Assembly: GCF_001262635.1 (NCBI RefSeq)
Contig: NZ_JXYH01000032.1
Location: forward strand, 1 to 39,329
Direction of reading: 5' to 3'
Length of the DNA: 39,329 nt
Source of the DNA: Aestuariivita boseongensis
Lineage (GTDB): Bacteria; Pseudomonadota; Alphaproteobacteria; Rhodobacterales; Rhodobacteraceae
Each line of letters starts with the position of its first letter. Positions within the stretch are counted from its first letter, which is position 1. Both the position numbers and the translations under genes were made by a program. The notes under the pieces are model-generated. The model searched no databases and was not told the origin of the DNA. It saw nothing but the letters and a program-made list of their open reading frames with translations. This document shows positions 8,825 through 16,952 of this stretch, piece by piece.

Positions 8825-9830
8825 TCAGGGTGCTCCAGGTGGGCAGAAGATCGCCGGGTTCGGGGCGGGCAAGGTAGATCGCGCGCGCGATGGCACGGGC
8901 AAGGCACAAGGCGGCCGCGTGGCCGATCAGCGTGAGGCTGCGTTCGGGGTCTGCCAGCGTGCGGTCGCCTGTGGAGGCGGCAAAGACAAGATCGCCGTCG
9001 CCCGGGCTGTGGGCGGGGAGGCAGGCGCGCGCGATGCCGTCATGGGCGGCGGTGGCCATTCGCTGGCATTGCGCCTTGGTCAGGGCGGCATCCGTGGCGA
9101 CGATGGCAATGGTTGTGTTGGCGTGGGCCGGGTTGGCCTCCAGCATGGCGGCGATCTTGCGGCTTTGCAGATCTCGGCCAAGACCGGATGCCGGATCAGG
9201 GCCCAAGCCGCCGAATTCGCCGTCAATCTCGAACGGGGCGGCCCAGAAGTGGCGGTCGCCGGGTGTCGTCGCGCTGCCCATCGGGTTGGCGGCGACCAGC
9301 GCACCAACGGTCTTGCCATCGGGCAGAACGAGGGAGGTCGAGCCCAATCCGCCTTTCGTCATTGCCGTCATCGCACCAGTGCCCGCGCCTTCGCTGCCCA
9401 GGGCGAAATCCGTGTCGGCGGCGTCGAACGCGGCGCGGCCCAGGGCGCGATAGGGGTTGTCGGCCCAGTCCTTTTCGCCACCGTTCAACAGGTCGAAAAT
9501 GATTGCACCGGGGACCAGCGGGATTTTCGCCGTGCCCACCTGAAACCCACGGCCCTGCGCCCGCAGCCCATCCACGACGCCAGAGCAGGCATCAAGGCCA
9601 AAGGCCGAACCGCCCGACAGGCAAAGCGCGTCCACCTGTGCCACCGATTTGTCCGGCGCCAGCAGGTCGGTTTCCCGCGTGCCTGGTGCGCCGCCCATCA
9701 CATTCACGGACGCAGTGAAGGGCGCGTCCGCCACCAAAACGGTCGTCCCGGATTTCAGCGCGTCGTCGCGGGCGTTGCCCACGCGCAGGCCGGGGATATC
9801 GGTGATCAGGTTTTTCGGACCGGGTTGCAT
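8817..9830 (-). CDS. P1 family (S58/DmpA, NylC-like) autoprocessing peptidase or amidase
   Basis: This 337-residue protein belongs to the DmpA/NylC Ntn-hydrolase family, enzymes that cut themselves once and then use the new N-terminal Ser or Thr to hydrolyse beta-peptides, D-peptides or nylon oligomers. The start ITDIPGLRVGNA, GTTVLVADAPF, LSGGSAFGLDA and the glycine-rich GSEGAGTGAM are family landmarks. The likely self-cleavage site is Asn238-Thr239 in HANTTIAIVATDA, matching the Asn/Thr site of NylC rather than the Gly-Ser site of DmpA. No signal peptide is seen. It sits 46 bases after the SDR gene and overlaps the hydrolase start, within an operon headed by a peptide-type importer, which suggests cleavage of an imported amide. 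Confidence 0.85.
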   Translation of the reverse strand: MQPGPKNLITDIPGLRVGNARDDALKSGTTVLVADAPFTASVNVMGGAPGTRETDLLAPDKSVAQVDALCLSGGSAFGLDACSGVVDGLRAQGRGFQVGTAKIPLVPGAIIFDLLNGGEKDWADNPYRALGRAAFDAADTDFALGSEGAGTGAMTAMTKGGLGSTSLVLPDGKTVGALVAANPMGSATTPGDRHFWAAPFEIDGEFGGLGPDPASGLGRDLQSRKIAAMLEANPAHANTTIAIVATDAALTKAQCQRMATAAHDGIARACLPAHSPGDGDLVFAASTGDRTLADPERSLTLIGHAAALCLARAIARAIYLARPEPGDLLPTWSTLNA

Positions 9831-9876
9831 GGGGATCCTGTTGGGTTGGGTATTTGGGGCCAGAAAGAAGCAAGGA

Positions 9877-10623
9877 TCAGATACAGCGGCCCCCGTCGAC
9901 CTCCATCGCGACGCCGGTGATCATGGAGGCCGCGTCCGAGCACAGGAAGGCAGCCGCGTTGCCCATGTCTTCGGGGGTGGAGAAGCGCCCGATGGGGATG
10001 GTGGAGAGGAATTTCGTGCGCATCTCGGGCGTATCTTCCCCCATGAAGGATTTCAGCAGGGGCGTTTCGCCCGCCACGGGGCAGATCGCGTTGACGCGGA
10101 CGCCTTTGGGCGCGAGTTCGACGGCCATGGTTTTGGTGGCGGTGATCATCCAGCCTTTGGAGGCGTTGTACCAGTTCAGGTTCGGGCGCGGCGACAGGCC
10201 GGCGGTGGAAGCCACGTTGAGGATCGCGCCCGCGCTGCGTTCCTTCATATGAGGCACAAGCGCTTTGGCGGTCAGGTAGACGGATTTGACATTGACAGCC
10301 AGGACGCGGTCGAAATCGTCTTCGCTGACCTCTTCCATCGGCATGGGCATATGGGTGATGCCGGCATTGTTCACCAGGATATCGACATGGCCCATCGCGT
10401 CGATCGCGGCCTTGGCCATCGCGTCGACCGAGGCGGCGTCTGATACGTCGACCTGTTGGGCGATCGCTCTATCACCCAGATCGCCCGCCATCTGCGATGC
10501 GGCGTCGCCGTTGATATCGGCGATCATGACGGTTGCGCCCGCGTCGAGAAAGGCGCGCACGATGCCCGCGCCAAAGCCCGATGCGCCGCCTGTGACAATC
10601 GCTGTTTTTCCCTGAAGTTGCAT
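9877..10623 (-). CDS. Short-chain dehydrogenase/reductase (SDR)
   Basis: A 248-residue classical SDR. It has the cofactor motif TGGASGFGAG (11-20), Asp60 after the third strand, NNAG (85-88), Asn111 and the catalytic Ser139, Tyr152 and Lys156 (YNASK). An acidic residue at the end of strand 2 (Asp36 in MIADING) points to NAD(H) rather than NADP(H). The C-terminal MEVDGGRCI is typical. It probably oxidises a secondary or primary alcohol. It lies 58 bases downstream of the aldehyde dehydrogenase on the same strand, so an alcohol-aldehyde-acid sequence is a reasonable guess, though substrate is unknown. Confidence 0.9.
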   Translation of the reverse strand: MQLQGKTAIVTGGASGFGAGIVRAFLDAGATVMIADINGDAASQMAGDLGDRAIAQQVDVSDAASVDAMAKAAIDAMGHVDILVNNAGITHMPMPMEEVSEDDFDRVLAVNVKSVYLTAKALVPHMKERSAGAILNVASTAGLSPRPNLNWYNASKGWMITATKTMAVELAPKGVRVNAICPVAGETPLLKSFMGEDTPEMRTKFLSTIPIGRFSTPEDMGNAAAFLCSDAASMITGVAMEVDGGRCI

Positions 10624-10681
10624 TGGGGGTCCTCCCTTCGTCGCGACGATGCCGCGAAGCGTGTCTGGCTACAAGGGCCGG

Positions 10682-12133
10682 TTATCCGTGATAGGCGGCG
10701 ACGGTTTTCAGAGTGGAGAAGCCATACAGCGCCTCGAACCCCTTTTCCCGGCCATGGCCGGATTTGCCGATCCCGCCAAAAGGCAGTTCCACACCGCCGC
10801 CCGCGCCATAATTGTTGATGAACACCTGCCCCGAGCGCAGCTTTTTCGCCAGCCGCATCTGGCGCGCGCCGTCGCGTGTCCAGATGCTGGCGACAAGGCC
10901 GTAATCGGTGCCATTGGCAATGCGGATCGCCTCGTCTTCGGTGTCGAAGGGGATCATCACCTGGACGGGGCCGAATATTTCGGCGCGGGCAAGAACGTGA
11001 TCTGGGGGGACATCGGCGAACAGGGTGGGCAGGACATAGGCACCGTCGCTGGGGGCGCCGTCTACCATCCTGCCTTGGGCGGCAATGGCCAGGTCGCTGC
11101 CTTTGGCCAGAAAGCCCTCAACGATTTCTTTCTGGCGGGCCGAGATCAGGGGGCCCACGCGCAGATCCTCCGTGGCGGGGCCCACGGTCAGGTCGGCATA
11201 GGCGGCGGCCATGCGGGATTTCACCGCGTCATAGACCCCGCGCTGAACAAGGATGCGGGAGGAGGCGGAACAGGTTTGGCCCGCGTTCTGGATCCCTGCA
11301 TTCACAAGGAAGGGCAGGGCCGCGTCCAGATCAGCGTCGTCAAAGACCAGCTGGGGAGACTTGCCGCCCAGCTCAAGCGTGACCGGAACCACGTTTCTGG
11401 CCGCAGCGGTTTGCACCAGCGCGCCGGTAGAGACCGATCCGGTGAAGGAAATGTGTTGCACGCCCGGATGAGAGGAGAGCGCCGCGCCCGCCTCGGCGCC
11501 CAGGCCGGGAACGACGTTCAGCGCGCCGTCAGGCAGGCCCGCTTCCTGCGCCAGATGGGCGAAGGCAAGGGCTGTCAGGCATGCCTCTTCAGCGGGTTTC
11601 AGGACGCATGCATTGCCCATGGCCAGTGCCGCGCCTACTGACCGACCGATGATCTGCATCGGGTAATTCCACGGCACGATATGGCCTGTGACCCCATGCG
11701 GTTCGCGCAGGGTATAGACGGTGTAGCCATCCAGATAGGGGATGGTTTCGCCCATCACCTTGTCCGCCGCGCCACCGTAGAATTCACAGTACCGCGCAAG
11801 GGCCACCGCATCGGCGCGCGCCTGGGTGAGCGGTTTGCCGACATCTGCCGCCTCGATCTGCGCCAAGTCATCCACGCGCGTCAGAACCAGCTGGCCCAGA
11901 CGGGTGAGGATGCGGCCACGCTCCACCGCCGTCATCGCGCCCCATGCGCCGTCGAGCGCGGCCTGAGCGGCACCTACCGCGGTATCGATATCGCCTGATT
12001 GCCCATGCGCGATATCTGCCAGAGCCGTGTTGTTACTGGGATTGATCAGGGAAAGGGTCCTGCCGTTCTGCGCGGGCAGCCATTTGCCGCCGATCAGGCA
12101 CAGGCTGGGATCGAACCAGAGGGGGAGGGTCAT
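10682..12133 (-). CDS. NAD(P)-dependent aldehyde dehydrogenase
   Basis: The chosen start at 12133 gives 483 residues, the usual family length, and has a good AAGGAG ribosome-binding site; the frame is open 36 codons further up but that part overlaps an upstream gene. Catalytic residues are Cys288 in NAGQTCSASSR, Glu254 in VTLELGGKSP and Asn155 in PWNYP. The NAD site FTGSVSTG (230-237) is clear. It is a cytosolic enzyme of the betaine/gamma-aminobutyraldehyde dehydrogenase type; exact substrate cannot be fixed. The ATG overlaps the stop of the 49-residue upstream ORF as ATGA, so translation is coupled to the transporter genes. It fits oxidation of an aldehyde from the imported substrate. Confidence 0.92.
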   Translation of the reverse strand: MTLPLWFDPSLCLIGGKWLPAQNGRTLSLINPSNNTALADIAHGQSGDIDTAVGAAQAALDGAWGAMTAVERGRILTRLGQLVLTRVDDLAQIEAADVGKPLTQARADAVALARYCEFYGGAADKVMGETIPYLDGYTVYTLREPHGVTGHIVPWNYPMQIIGRSVGAALAMGNACVLKPAEEACLTALAFAHLAQEAGLPDGALNVVPGLGAEAGAALSSHPGVQHISFTGSVSTGALVQTAAARNVVPVTLELGGKSPQLVFDDADLDAALPFLVNAGIQNAGQTCSASSRILVQRGVYDAVKSRMAAAYADLTVGPATEDLRVGPLISARQKEIVEGFLAKGSDLAIAAQGRMVDGAPSDGAYVLPTLFADVPPDHVLARAEIFGPVQVMIPFDTEDEAIRIANGTDYGLVASIWTRDGARQMRLAKKLRSGQVFINNYGAGGGVELPFGGIGKSGHGREKGFEALYGFSTLKTVAAYHG

Positions 12134-12282
12134 CAGGCGGTCTCCTTCGCGGTGAAATGCAGGCTGCCGCTTTGGTAAGGTGTCAGCGGCGGCGCAGGCT
12201 TGATGCCATATCCGGCAAGCAACGACACCCGGAAATCGCAATCGCGGCTTGCGAGCAGGCGGATGGGAACAGGGCCGCTCAT
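12133..12282 (-). CDS. Small unknown protein (49 residues) coupled to ABC transporter and dehydrogenase genes
   Basis: A reading frame of 49 codons fills the gap between the ABC ATPase and the aldehyde dehydrogenase exactly. Its ATG (12282-12280) overlaps the ATPase TGA as ATGA, and its TGA (12135-12133) overlaps the dehydrogenase ATG as ATGA. Both overlaps match the style of the other junctions in this operon, which is the main evidence that it is translated. It begins [19 protein letters not shown] and ends with PLTPYQSGSLHFTAKETA. There is no membrane helix or motif I recognise. It could be a genuine small protein, or the remnant of a larger gene whose frame still couples translation. Confidence 0.55.
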   Translation of the reverse strand: MSGPVPIRLLASRDCDFRVSLLAGYGIKPAPPLTPYQSGSLHFTAKETA

Positions 12283-13877
12283 GCCGCGCCCCGGCCCAGA
12301 TCGGGCAGAACGGGGGCGGCGGCGATCAGGTCGCGGGTATAGGGATGGGCGGGGTTGGTGAAGACCTGTTCCGTCACGCCCTGTTCGACGATTTCGCCGG
12401 ATTTCATGACCAGCACACGGTCGGTGACGGATCGCACGACGCTGAGGTCATGGCTGATGAAAAGATAGGTCAGGTCGTATTGCCGGCAAAGATCGGCCAG
12501 CAGGTCAAGGATCTGCGCACGCACTGACACGTCAAGCGCGCTGACGGCCTCGTCAAACAGGATCAACTCGGGCCGGATGATCAGCGCGCGGGCAATGGCG
12601 ATGCGCTGGCGCTGGCCGCCGGAAAACTCGTGAATGTATTTGCGCGCATCACTGGGCGCGAGGCCCACGGCGATCAACGCTTCGGCAATCGCCTCTTCGC
12701 GTTTCAGGCCCTTGGGCGGGTTGGGGAGCAGGTGGAAGGGTTCGGTGATCAGGCGATCCACCCGGTGGCGAGGGTTGAAGCTGCCGAACGGGTCCTGGAA
12801 CACCACCTGCATCTTGCGGCGCACGGCAAGGTTGGGTTTGTGGCCGGAAAAAACCGGTTCGCCATCCAGAAGGATCTGGCCTTCCTGCACCTCTTCCAGG
12901 CCAAGAATGGCGCGGGTGAGGGTGGATTTCCCGCAGCCGGATTCACCCACCAGACCAAGCCTTTCGCCCTTTTCGATGGTGAAACTGACGTTCTTCACGG
13001 CGCGGAACACGCCCGGCGGTGCGAAAAGCTGCGTGCGCGGAAGGCGGTAATCGCGCGAGACATTCTGCACTTCAAGCAGCGGCGAAGGCGCGGGTTTGTC
13101 GGGCAGGTCCACCTGATGGGTCGAGGCAGCAAAGAGCATCTTCGTATAGTCATGCTGCATATCCGCCAGAAGTGCCTGTGTAGGGGCGCTTTCGACCACC
13201 TGACCCTGGCGCATGACGGTGATCGTGTGGGCCATGTCGGCCACCACGGCCAGGTCATGGGTGATCATCAGCATGCCCATCCCTTCCTCGGCCACCAGTC
13301 CTTTCAGCAGGTCGAGGATCTGCGCCTGTGTGGTCACATCGAGCGCTGTCGTGGGTTCGTCGGCAATCAGCAGCTTGGGGCGCAGGGCGATGGCCATGGC
13401 GATGACGACGCGCTGGCGCTGGCCGCCTGACAGCTCGTGGGGATAGCGCGACAGGGGGAAGCGATCTGCGGGCAGGCCGACACGGTCCAGCACGTCGCGG
13501 GCGCGTGTTTCGGCATCCTTGGGGGACATGGCCTTGTGGATCAGGATCGTCTCCATCACCTGATCGCCGATGGTTTTCACCGGGTTCAGCGCGGTCATGG
13601 GCTCCTGAAAGATCATGCCAACATCGTTGCCGCGGATGGTGCACATCGTGTCTTCGCTGGCCGCGAGGATATCGGTGCCGTCAAGCGTGACCTGACCTGT
13701 TGTCTTCGTCCCGTTGGGCAGAAGCTGCATGACGGTAAAAGCGGTCATGGATTTGCCCGATCCGCTTTCGCCGGTGACCGCGTGGATTTCCCCCGGCGCA
13801 ATGGACAGGGACACGTTGTTTAGGATCGGCGTCCCGTGAATCGAGAGCGAGAGGTTCTGGATCGTCAGAAGGCTCAT
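12279..13877 (-). CDS. Fused double ATPase of a peptide/nickel-type ABC importer (DppDF-like)
   Basis: The start at 13877 ([15 protein letters not shown]) gives 532 residues and overlaps the upstream permease stop as ATGA; the longer open frame above it covers permease sequence and is unlikely to be translated. Two complete ABC domains lie in tandem: Walker A GESGSGKS (36-43) with LSGGQRQRV, and a second Walker [10 protein letters not shown] with FSGGQRQRI. Each has its own Walker B ([15 protein letters not shown]). This is the YejF/GsiA arrangement, DppD and DppF fused. It powers import through the two permeases encoded upstream. Cytoplasmic face of the inner membrane. Confidence 0.93.
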   Translation of the reverse strand: MSLLTIQNLSLSIHGTPILNNVSLSIAPGEIHAVTGESGSGKSMTAFTVMQLLPNGTKTTGQVTLDGTDILAASEDTMCTIRGNDVGMIFQEPMTALNPVKTIGDQVMETILIHKAMSPKDAETRARDVLDRVGLPADRFPLSRYPHELSGGQRQRVVIAMAIALRPKLLIADEPTTALDVTTQAQILDLLKGLVAEEGMGMLMITHDLAVVADMAHTITVMRQGQVVESAPTQALLADMQHDYTKMLFAASTHQVDLPDKPAPSPLLEVQNVSRDYRLPRTQLFAPPGVFRAVKNVSFTIEKGERLGLVGESGCGKSTLTRAILGLEEVQEGQILLDGEPVFSGHKPNLAVRRKMQVVFQDPFGSFNPRHRVDRLITEPFHLLPNPPKGLKREEAIAEALIAVGLAPSDARKYIHEFSGGQRQRIAIARALIIRPELILFDEAVSALDVSVRAQILDLLADLCRQYDLTYLFISHDLSVVRSVTDRVLVMKSGEIVEQGVTEQVFTNPAHPYTRDLIAAAPVLPDLGRGAA

Positions 13878-14689
13878 GTCCTTTGCACCCTCAGCCGTGG
13901 GTCCAGGTAATCGCGCAGCCCGTCGCCCATCAGGTTCAGCCCCAGCACTGTCAGGATGATGGCCACACCGGGCATCAGCGCCAGATGGGGCGCGAGGCTG
14001 ACCATGGTTTGCGCATCGGCCAGCATCCGCCCCCAACTGGGCGTGGGCGGTTGCGCGCCAAGGCCAACATAGCTCAGGCCCGCCTCGGCCAGGATGCCCA
14101 GTGAAAACTGGATGGTGCCCTGCACGATCAGCAGGTTAGCGACATTGGGCAGGATGTGCTCGGCGCTGATGCGCGCGGCGGATTTCCCGGCGACGCGGGC
14201 GGCCATGATGAATTCCCGTTCCCACAGGGACAGGGCTGCGCCGCGGGTGATGCGGGCAAAGACGGGAATGTTGAAGATCCCGATGGCGATGATCGCGTTG
14301 ATCGCGCCCGCGCCGAAGACGGCCGTAATCAGGATCGCGATCACCAGCGACGGAAAGGCAAAGATCAGGTCATTGCCGCGCATGATGAATTCATCCAGCC
14401 ATGACCCCTTGCGCGCTGCCGCCGCAAGGCCCAGCGGCACACCCAACGCCATACCGATGCCAACAGCCACCAGCGCCACGGCGATGGAGGTGCGCGCACC
14501 CACCATGATCATCGACAGGATGTCTCGCCCGAAATGGTCCGTCCCCAGCAGATGCGTCGCGTTGGGGGTTTGCAGGCGGTCGGGAATGCTCATGGCCGTG
14601 TGATCGAAGGGCGTCCAGATGAACGAGATCAGAGCCGCCAGAACGAACAGCGATGACAGGCATGCGCCCAGGATCAGGTTGCGTTTCAT
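13874..14689 (-). CDS. Peptide/nickel-type ABC importer permease (DppC-like)
   Basis: The 271-residue inner-membrane protein has an N-terminal helix (residues 2-25), the DppC family motif LLGTDHFGRDILSMIMVGARTS split after the GTD, and about five further helices. The EAA-type coupling loop that contacts the ATPase is seen as AARVAGKSAARISAEHILPN. It forms the transmembrane pore with the DppB-like permease. Start and stop overlap its two neighbours by ATGA, giving strict co-expression. The substrate class is usually di- or oligopeptides, but relatives move nickel, opines or glutathione, so the cargo is open. Confidence 0.93.
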   Translation of the reverse strand: MKRNLILGACLSSLFVLAALISFIWTPFDHTAMSIPDRLQTPNATHLLGTDHFGRDILSMIMVGARTSIAVALVAVGIGMALGVPLGLAAAARKGSWLDEFIMRGNDLIFAFPSLVIAILITAVFGAGAINAIIAIGIFNIPVFARITRGAALSLWEREFIMAARVAGKSAARISAEHILPNVANLLIVQGTIQFSLGILAEAGLSYVGLGAQPPTPSWGRMLADAQTMVSLAPHLALMPGVAIILTVLGLNLMGDGLRDYLDPRLRVQRT

Positions 14690-15684
14690 GTGCGTGACCT
14701 CAGCCTGGGATCGACGGCGGCATAGGCCAGGTCGACCAGAAAGTTCACCACGATCACCGCAAAAACCAGCAGCATCACCACGCTTTCCACAACGATCAGA
14801 TCGCGGGAACTGATGGATTGGAAGATCAGCCGTCCAAGGCCCGGCAGGTAGAAGACCTGTTCAATGATGATACCTCCCGCGATCAGGAAGGCAAATTGCA
14901 GCCCAATGATCGTCAGGACCGGGATCAGCGCGTTGCGCACCCCGTGCCGCCACAGCGCCTGACGGCGGCTTAGGCCCTTGGCGCGGGCGGTGCGCATGAA
15001 ATCCTCTCCCAAGATATCGAGGAGCGAGGACCGCATGACCCGCGCAAGGATCGCGGCCTGCGGCAGCGCCAGCGCAATGGCAGGCAGGGTCAGGGAATGA
15101 AGCCCGGTCCAAAGGCCCTTGTCCCAGCCGGCGAACCCCCCGGCGGAAAACCAGCGCAGGTTGATTGCGAAGATCAGCACCAGCATCATCGCGAACCAGA
15201 AGTTCGGAATTGCCACGCCCAGCTGTGTGGCGCCCATCACGGTGACATCCCCTGCCCGGCCCCGGCGCGCGGCGGCGTAGATGCCGGCCGGGAAAGCGAT
15301 CAGCGTCGACAGCGTCAGCGCATAAAGCGCCAACGGGAGAGAGACCCAAAGCCTGTCGGCGATCATCTCGGCCACGGGCGTGCGATAGGTATAGGAGGTG
15401 CCGAAATCGCCCGTCAGCATACCGCCGACCCAATTCAGATACCTCTCCCATTTCGGCACATCGAGACCTAGTTCGGCGCGCAGCGCCGCCACTGTATCGG
15501 GCTGCGCATTCAGCCCCAGCATGAATTGCGCGGGATCGCCCGGAGCGACTTCGATCACGAAGAAGATGATCAGGCTGGCAATGGCCAGGCTGATGATCAG
15601 GGACAGCAGACGTTTCAGGGCATAGCGCAGCATCGCGGCGACGTTAGGCGGGAGTTGCGGCAGCGTCCAGATGTTGCGCGACAT
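14686..15684 (-). CDS. Peptide/nickel-type ABC importer permease (DppB-like)
   Basis: The most probable start at 15684 gives 332 residues; an internal ATG at 15633 (MLRYALKRLL) is closer to the usual N-terminus of the family but has no ribosome-binding site, and AAAGAAA before 15684 is itself weak. Six membrane helices, the VAPGDPAQFMLG segment and the DppB signature GGDFGTSY-like (LTGDFGTSYTYRTPV) are present, with coupling loop EDFMRTARAKGLSRRQALWRH. First gene of the eight-gene minus-strand operon, 76 bases from the divergent deacetylase gene. No periplasmic binding-protein gene lies before or after it, although importers of this type need one. Confidence 0.9.
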   Translation of the reverse strand: MSRNIWTLPQLPPNVAAMLRYALKRLLSLIISLAIASLIIFFVIEVAPGDPAQFMLGLNAQPDTVAALRAELGLDVPKWERYLNWVGGMLTGDFGTSYTYRTPVAEMIADRLWVSLPLALYALTLSTLIAFPAGIYAAARRGRAGDVTVMGATQLGVAIPNFWFAMMLVLIFAINLRWFSAGGFAGWDKGLWTGLHSLTLPAIALALPQAAILARVMRSSLLDILGEDFMRTARAKGLSRRQALWRHGVRNALIPVLTIIGLQFAFLIAGGIIIEQVFYLPGLGRLIFQSISSRDLIVVESVVMLLVFAVIVVNFLVDLAYAAVDPRLRSRT

Positions 15685-15760
15685 GCCGGTTTCTTTCGAG
15701 GGCACCGCGCAGGGTATTTTCGATGTTTCCGCCCGTGCAGGATGAGCTAGGTTCGCGCAT

Positions 15761-16879
15761 ATGCAACCGCGTTTCATCGGACATGAGATCTATCGCCGGT
15801 CGACCTATGGCACCTGGCACCCGCTGCGCGTGCCGCGTGTGTCCACGGTGATGGATCTGTCACGCGCGCTGGGCTGGCTGCCGGATCGGCAGTTCATCAC
15901 CTCGCCCCGCGCGAAACCGGCGGCTTTGGTGAACTGGCATCGGCCCGATTATATCGCCGCGCTGCAGCGTGCCGAGGCGCAGCAGCAGGTCAGCGCAGAA
16001 GACAGGGCCCAATTCCACATTGGCACGGTGTCCAATCCGGTGTTCCCCGAGGTCTTTCGGCGCCCGGCAACGGCTGCGGGCGGGTCAATCCTTGCGGGGG
16101 AACTGCTGCGGGAACCGGGCGTGATCTATAACCCGGCGGGCGGCACCCATCACGGGATGCCGGATCGTGCGAACGGTTTCTGTTATCTGAACGACCCTGT
16201 GCTGGCGATGCTGTCGTTGCGCAATCAGGGAGTGCGGCGGATCGCCTATATCGACATCGACGCCCATCACCCCGACGGTGTGGAGGTGGGATTTGGCGGC
16301 GATGCGGATCTGCTGATGATATCGGTGCATGAGGAAAACCTCTGGCCGAAGACGGGGCTTCTGGAGAACGACGCGGGCGGCAACGCGCTGAACCTGCCGG
16401 TGCCGCGTGGGTTTCACGATGATGACATGGCGCTGGTGCGCGACAATCTGATCCTGCCTCAGGTCCAGCGCTTTGCGCCTGAAGCGATCGTGTTGCAATG
16501 CGGCGCGGATGGGGTGGAGGACGATCCGCTGGCCCATCTGGCGCTGTCGAACAACGCCCATTGGGACGTGCTGCGCGGCCTGATGGGGCTGGCCCCGCGC
16601 CTGCTGGTGCTGGGCGGGGGCGGGTACAACCCGTGGACGGTCGGGCGGCTATGGACCGGTGTGTGGGGTGTGCTCAACGGACATGAGATACCCGACCGGG
16701 TCGGGCCTTCGGCGGAAGGTGTGCTGCGCGCGCTGGAGTTCAGGGGGAACCGGCGAGGGAAGAACCCGCCGGAGGCATGGCTGACGACCTTGCTCGATCA
16801 GCCACGTCACGGTGCGATCGCGGATGCTGTGCGTCGGCGGGTCGAAGTTTTGAACGCCCGGATGACAGTCTGGGCCTGA
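15761..16879 (+). CDS. Histone deacetylase-like zinc deacetylase (AcuC/acetylpolyamine hydrolase group)
   Basis: A 372-residue arginase/deacetylase-fold enzyme. The catalytic His pair is His130-His131 in GGTHHGMPDRANGF; zinc ligands are Asp167 and His169 in YIDIDAHHPDGV and Asp250 in CGADGV; the transition-state Tyr is in GGGGYNPW. In most relatives the zinc strand reads DVHHGDG; here it is DAHHPDG, a small change. Bacterial members remove acetyl groups from acetyl-CoA synthetase lysines (AcuC) or from acetylpolyamines. It faces away from the ABC operon across 76 bases and so may share its regulation. If the operon substrate is an N-acylated amine, deacetylation could be the linking step (inference). 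Confidence 0.88.
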   Translation: MQPRFIGHEIYRRSTYGTWHPLRVPRVSTVMDLSRALGWLPDRQFITSPRAKPAALVNWHRPDYIAALQRAEAQQQVSAEDRAQFHIGTVSNPVFPEVFRRPATAAGGSILAGELLREPGVIYNPAGGTHHGMPDRANGFCYLNDPVLAMLSLRNQGVRRIAYIDIDAHHPDGVEVGFGGDADLLMISVHEENLWPKTGLLENDAGGNALNLPVPRGFHDDDMALVRDNLILPQVQRFAPEAIVLQCGADGVEDDPLAHLALSNNAHWDVLRGLMGLAPRLLVLGGGGYNPWTVGRLWTGVWGVLNGHEIPDRVGPSAEGVLRALEFRGNRRGKNPPEAWLTTLLDQPRHGAIADAVRRRVEVLNARMTVWA

Positions 16880-16952
16880 ACGGATTTTGGAAAATCCGTC
16901 TCAACGGTGGTAAAGGCCTTTCGAAAGGCCTTAAGCCGCTTCGAAGCGGCTT
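16880..16952. terminator. Three tandem perfect hairpins between convergent genes
   Basis: Stem 1 is ACGGATTTT/AAAATCCGT (16880-16899). Stem 2 is the 20-base palindrome at 16913-16932 (AAGGCCTTTC and its complement). Stem 3 is the 20-base palindrome at 16933-16952 (AAGCCGCTTC and its complement). Stems 2 and 3 abut, and stem 3 encodes the last residues of mtaB. They probably stop transcription from both sides. Confidence 0.75.

Noticed and set aside
8796-9920. 374-codon plus-strand frame opposite the P1 peptidase
   Set aside because: Low-complexity Gly/Arg-rich shadow; the minus-strand gene carries the family landmarks.
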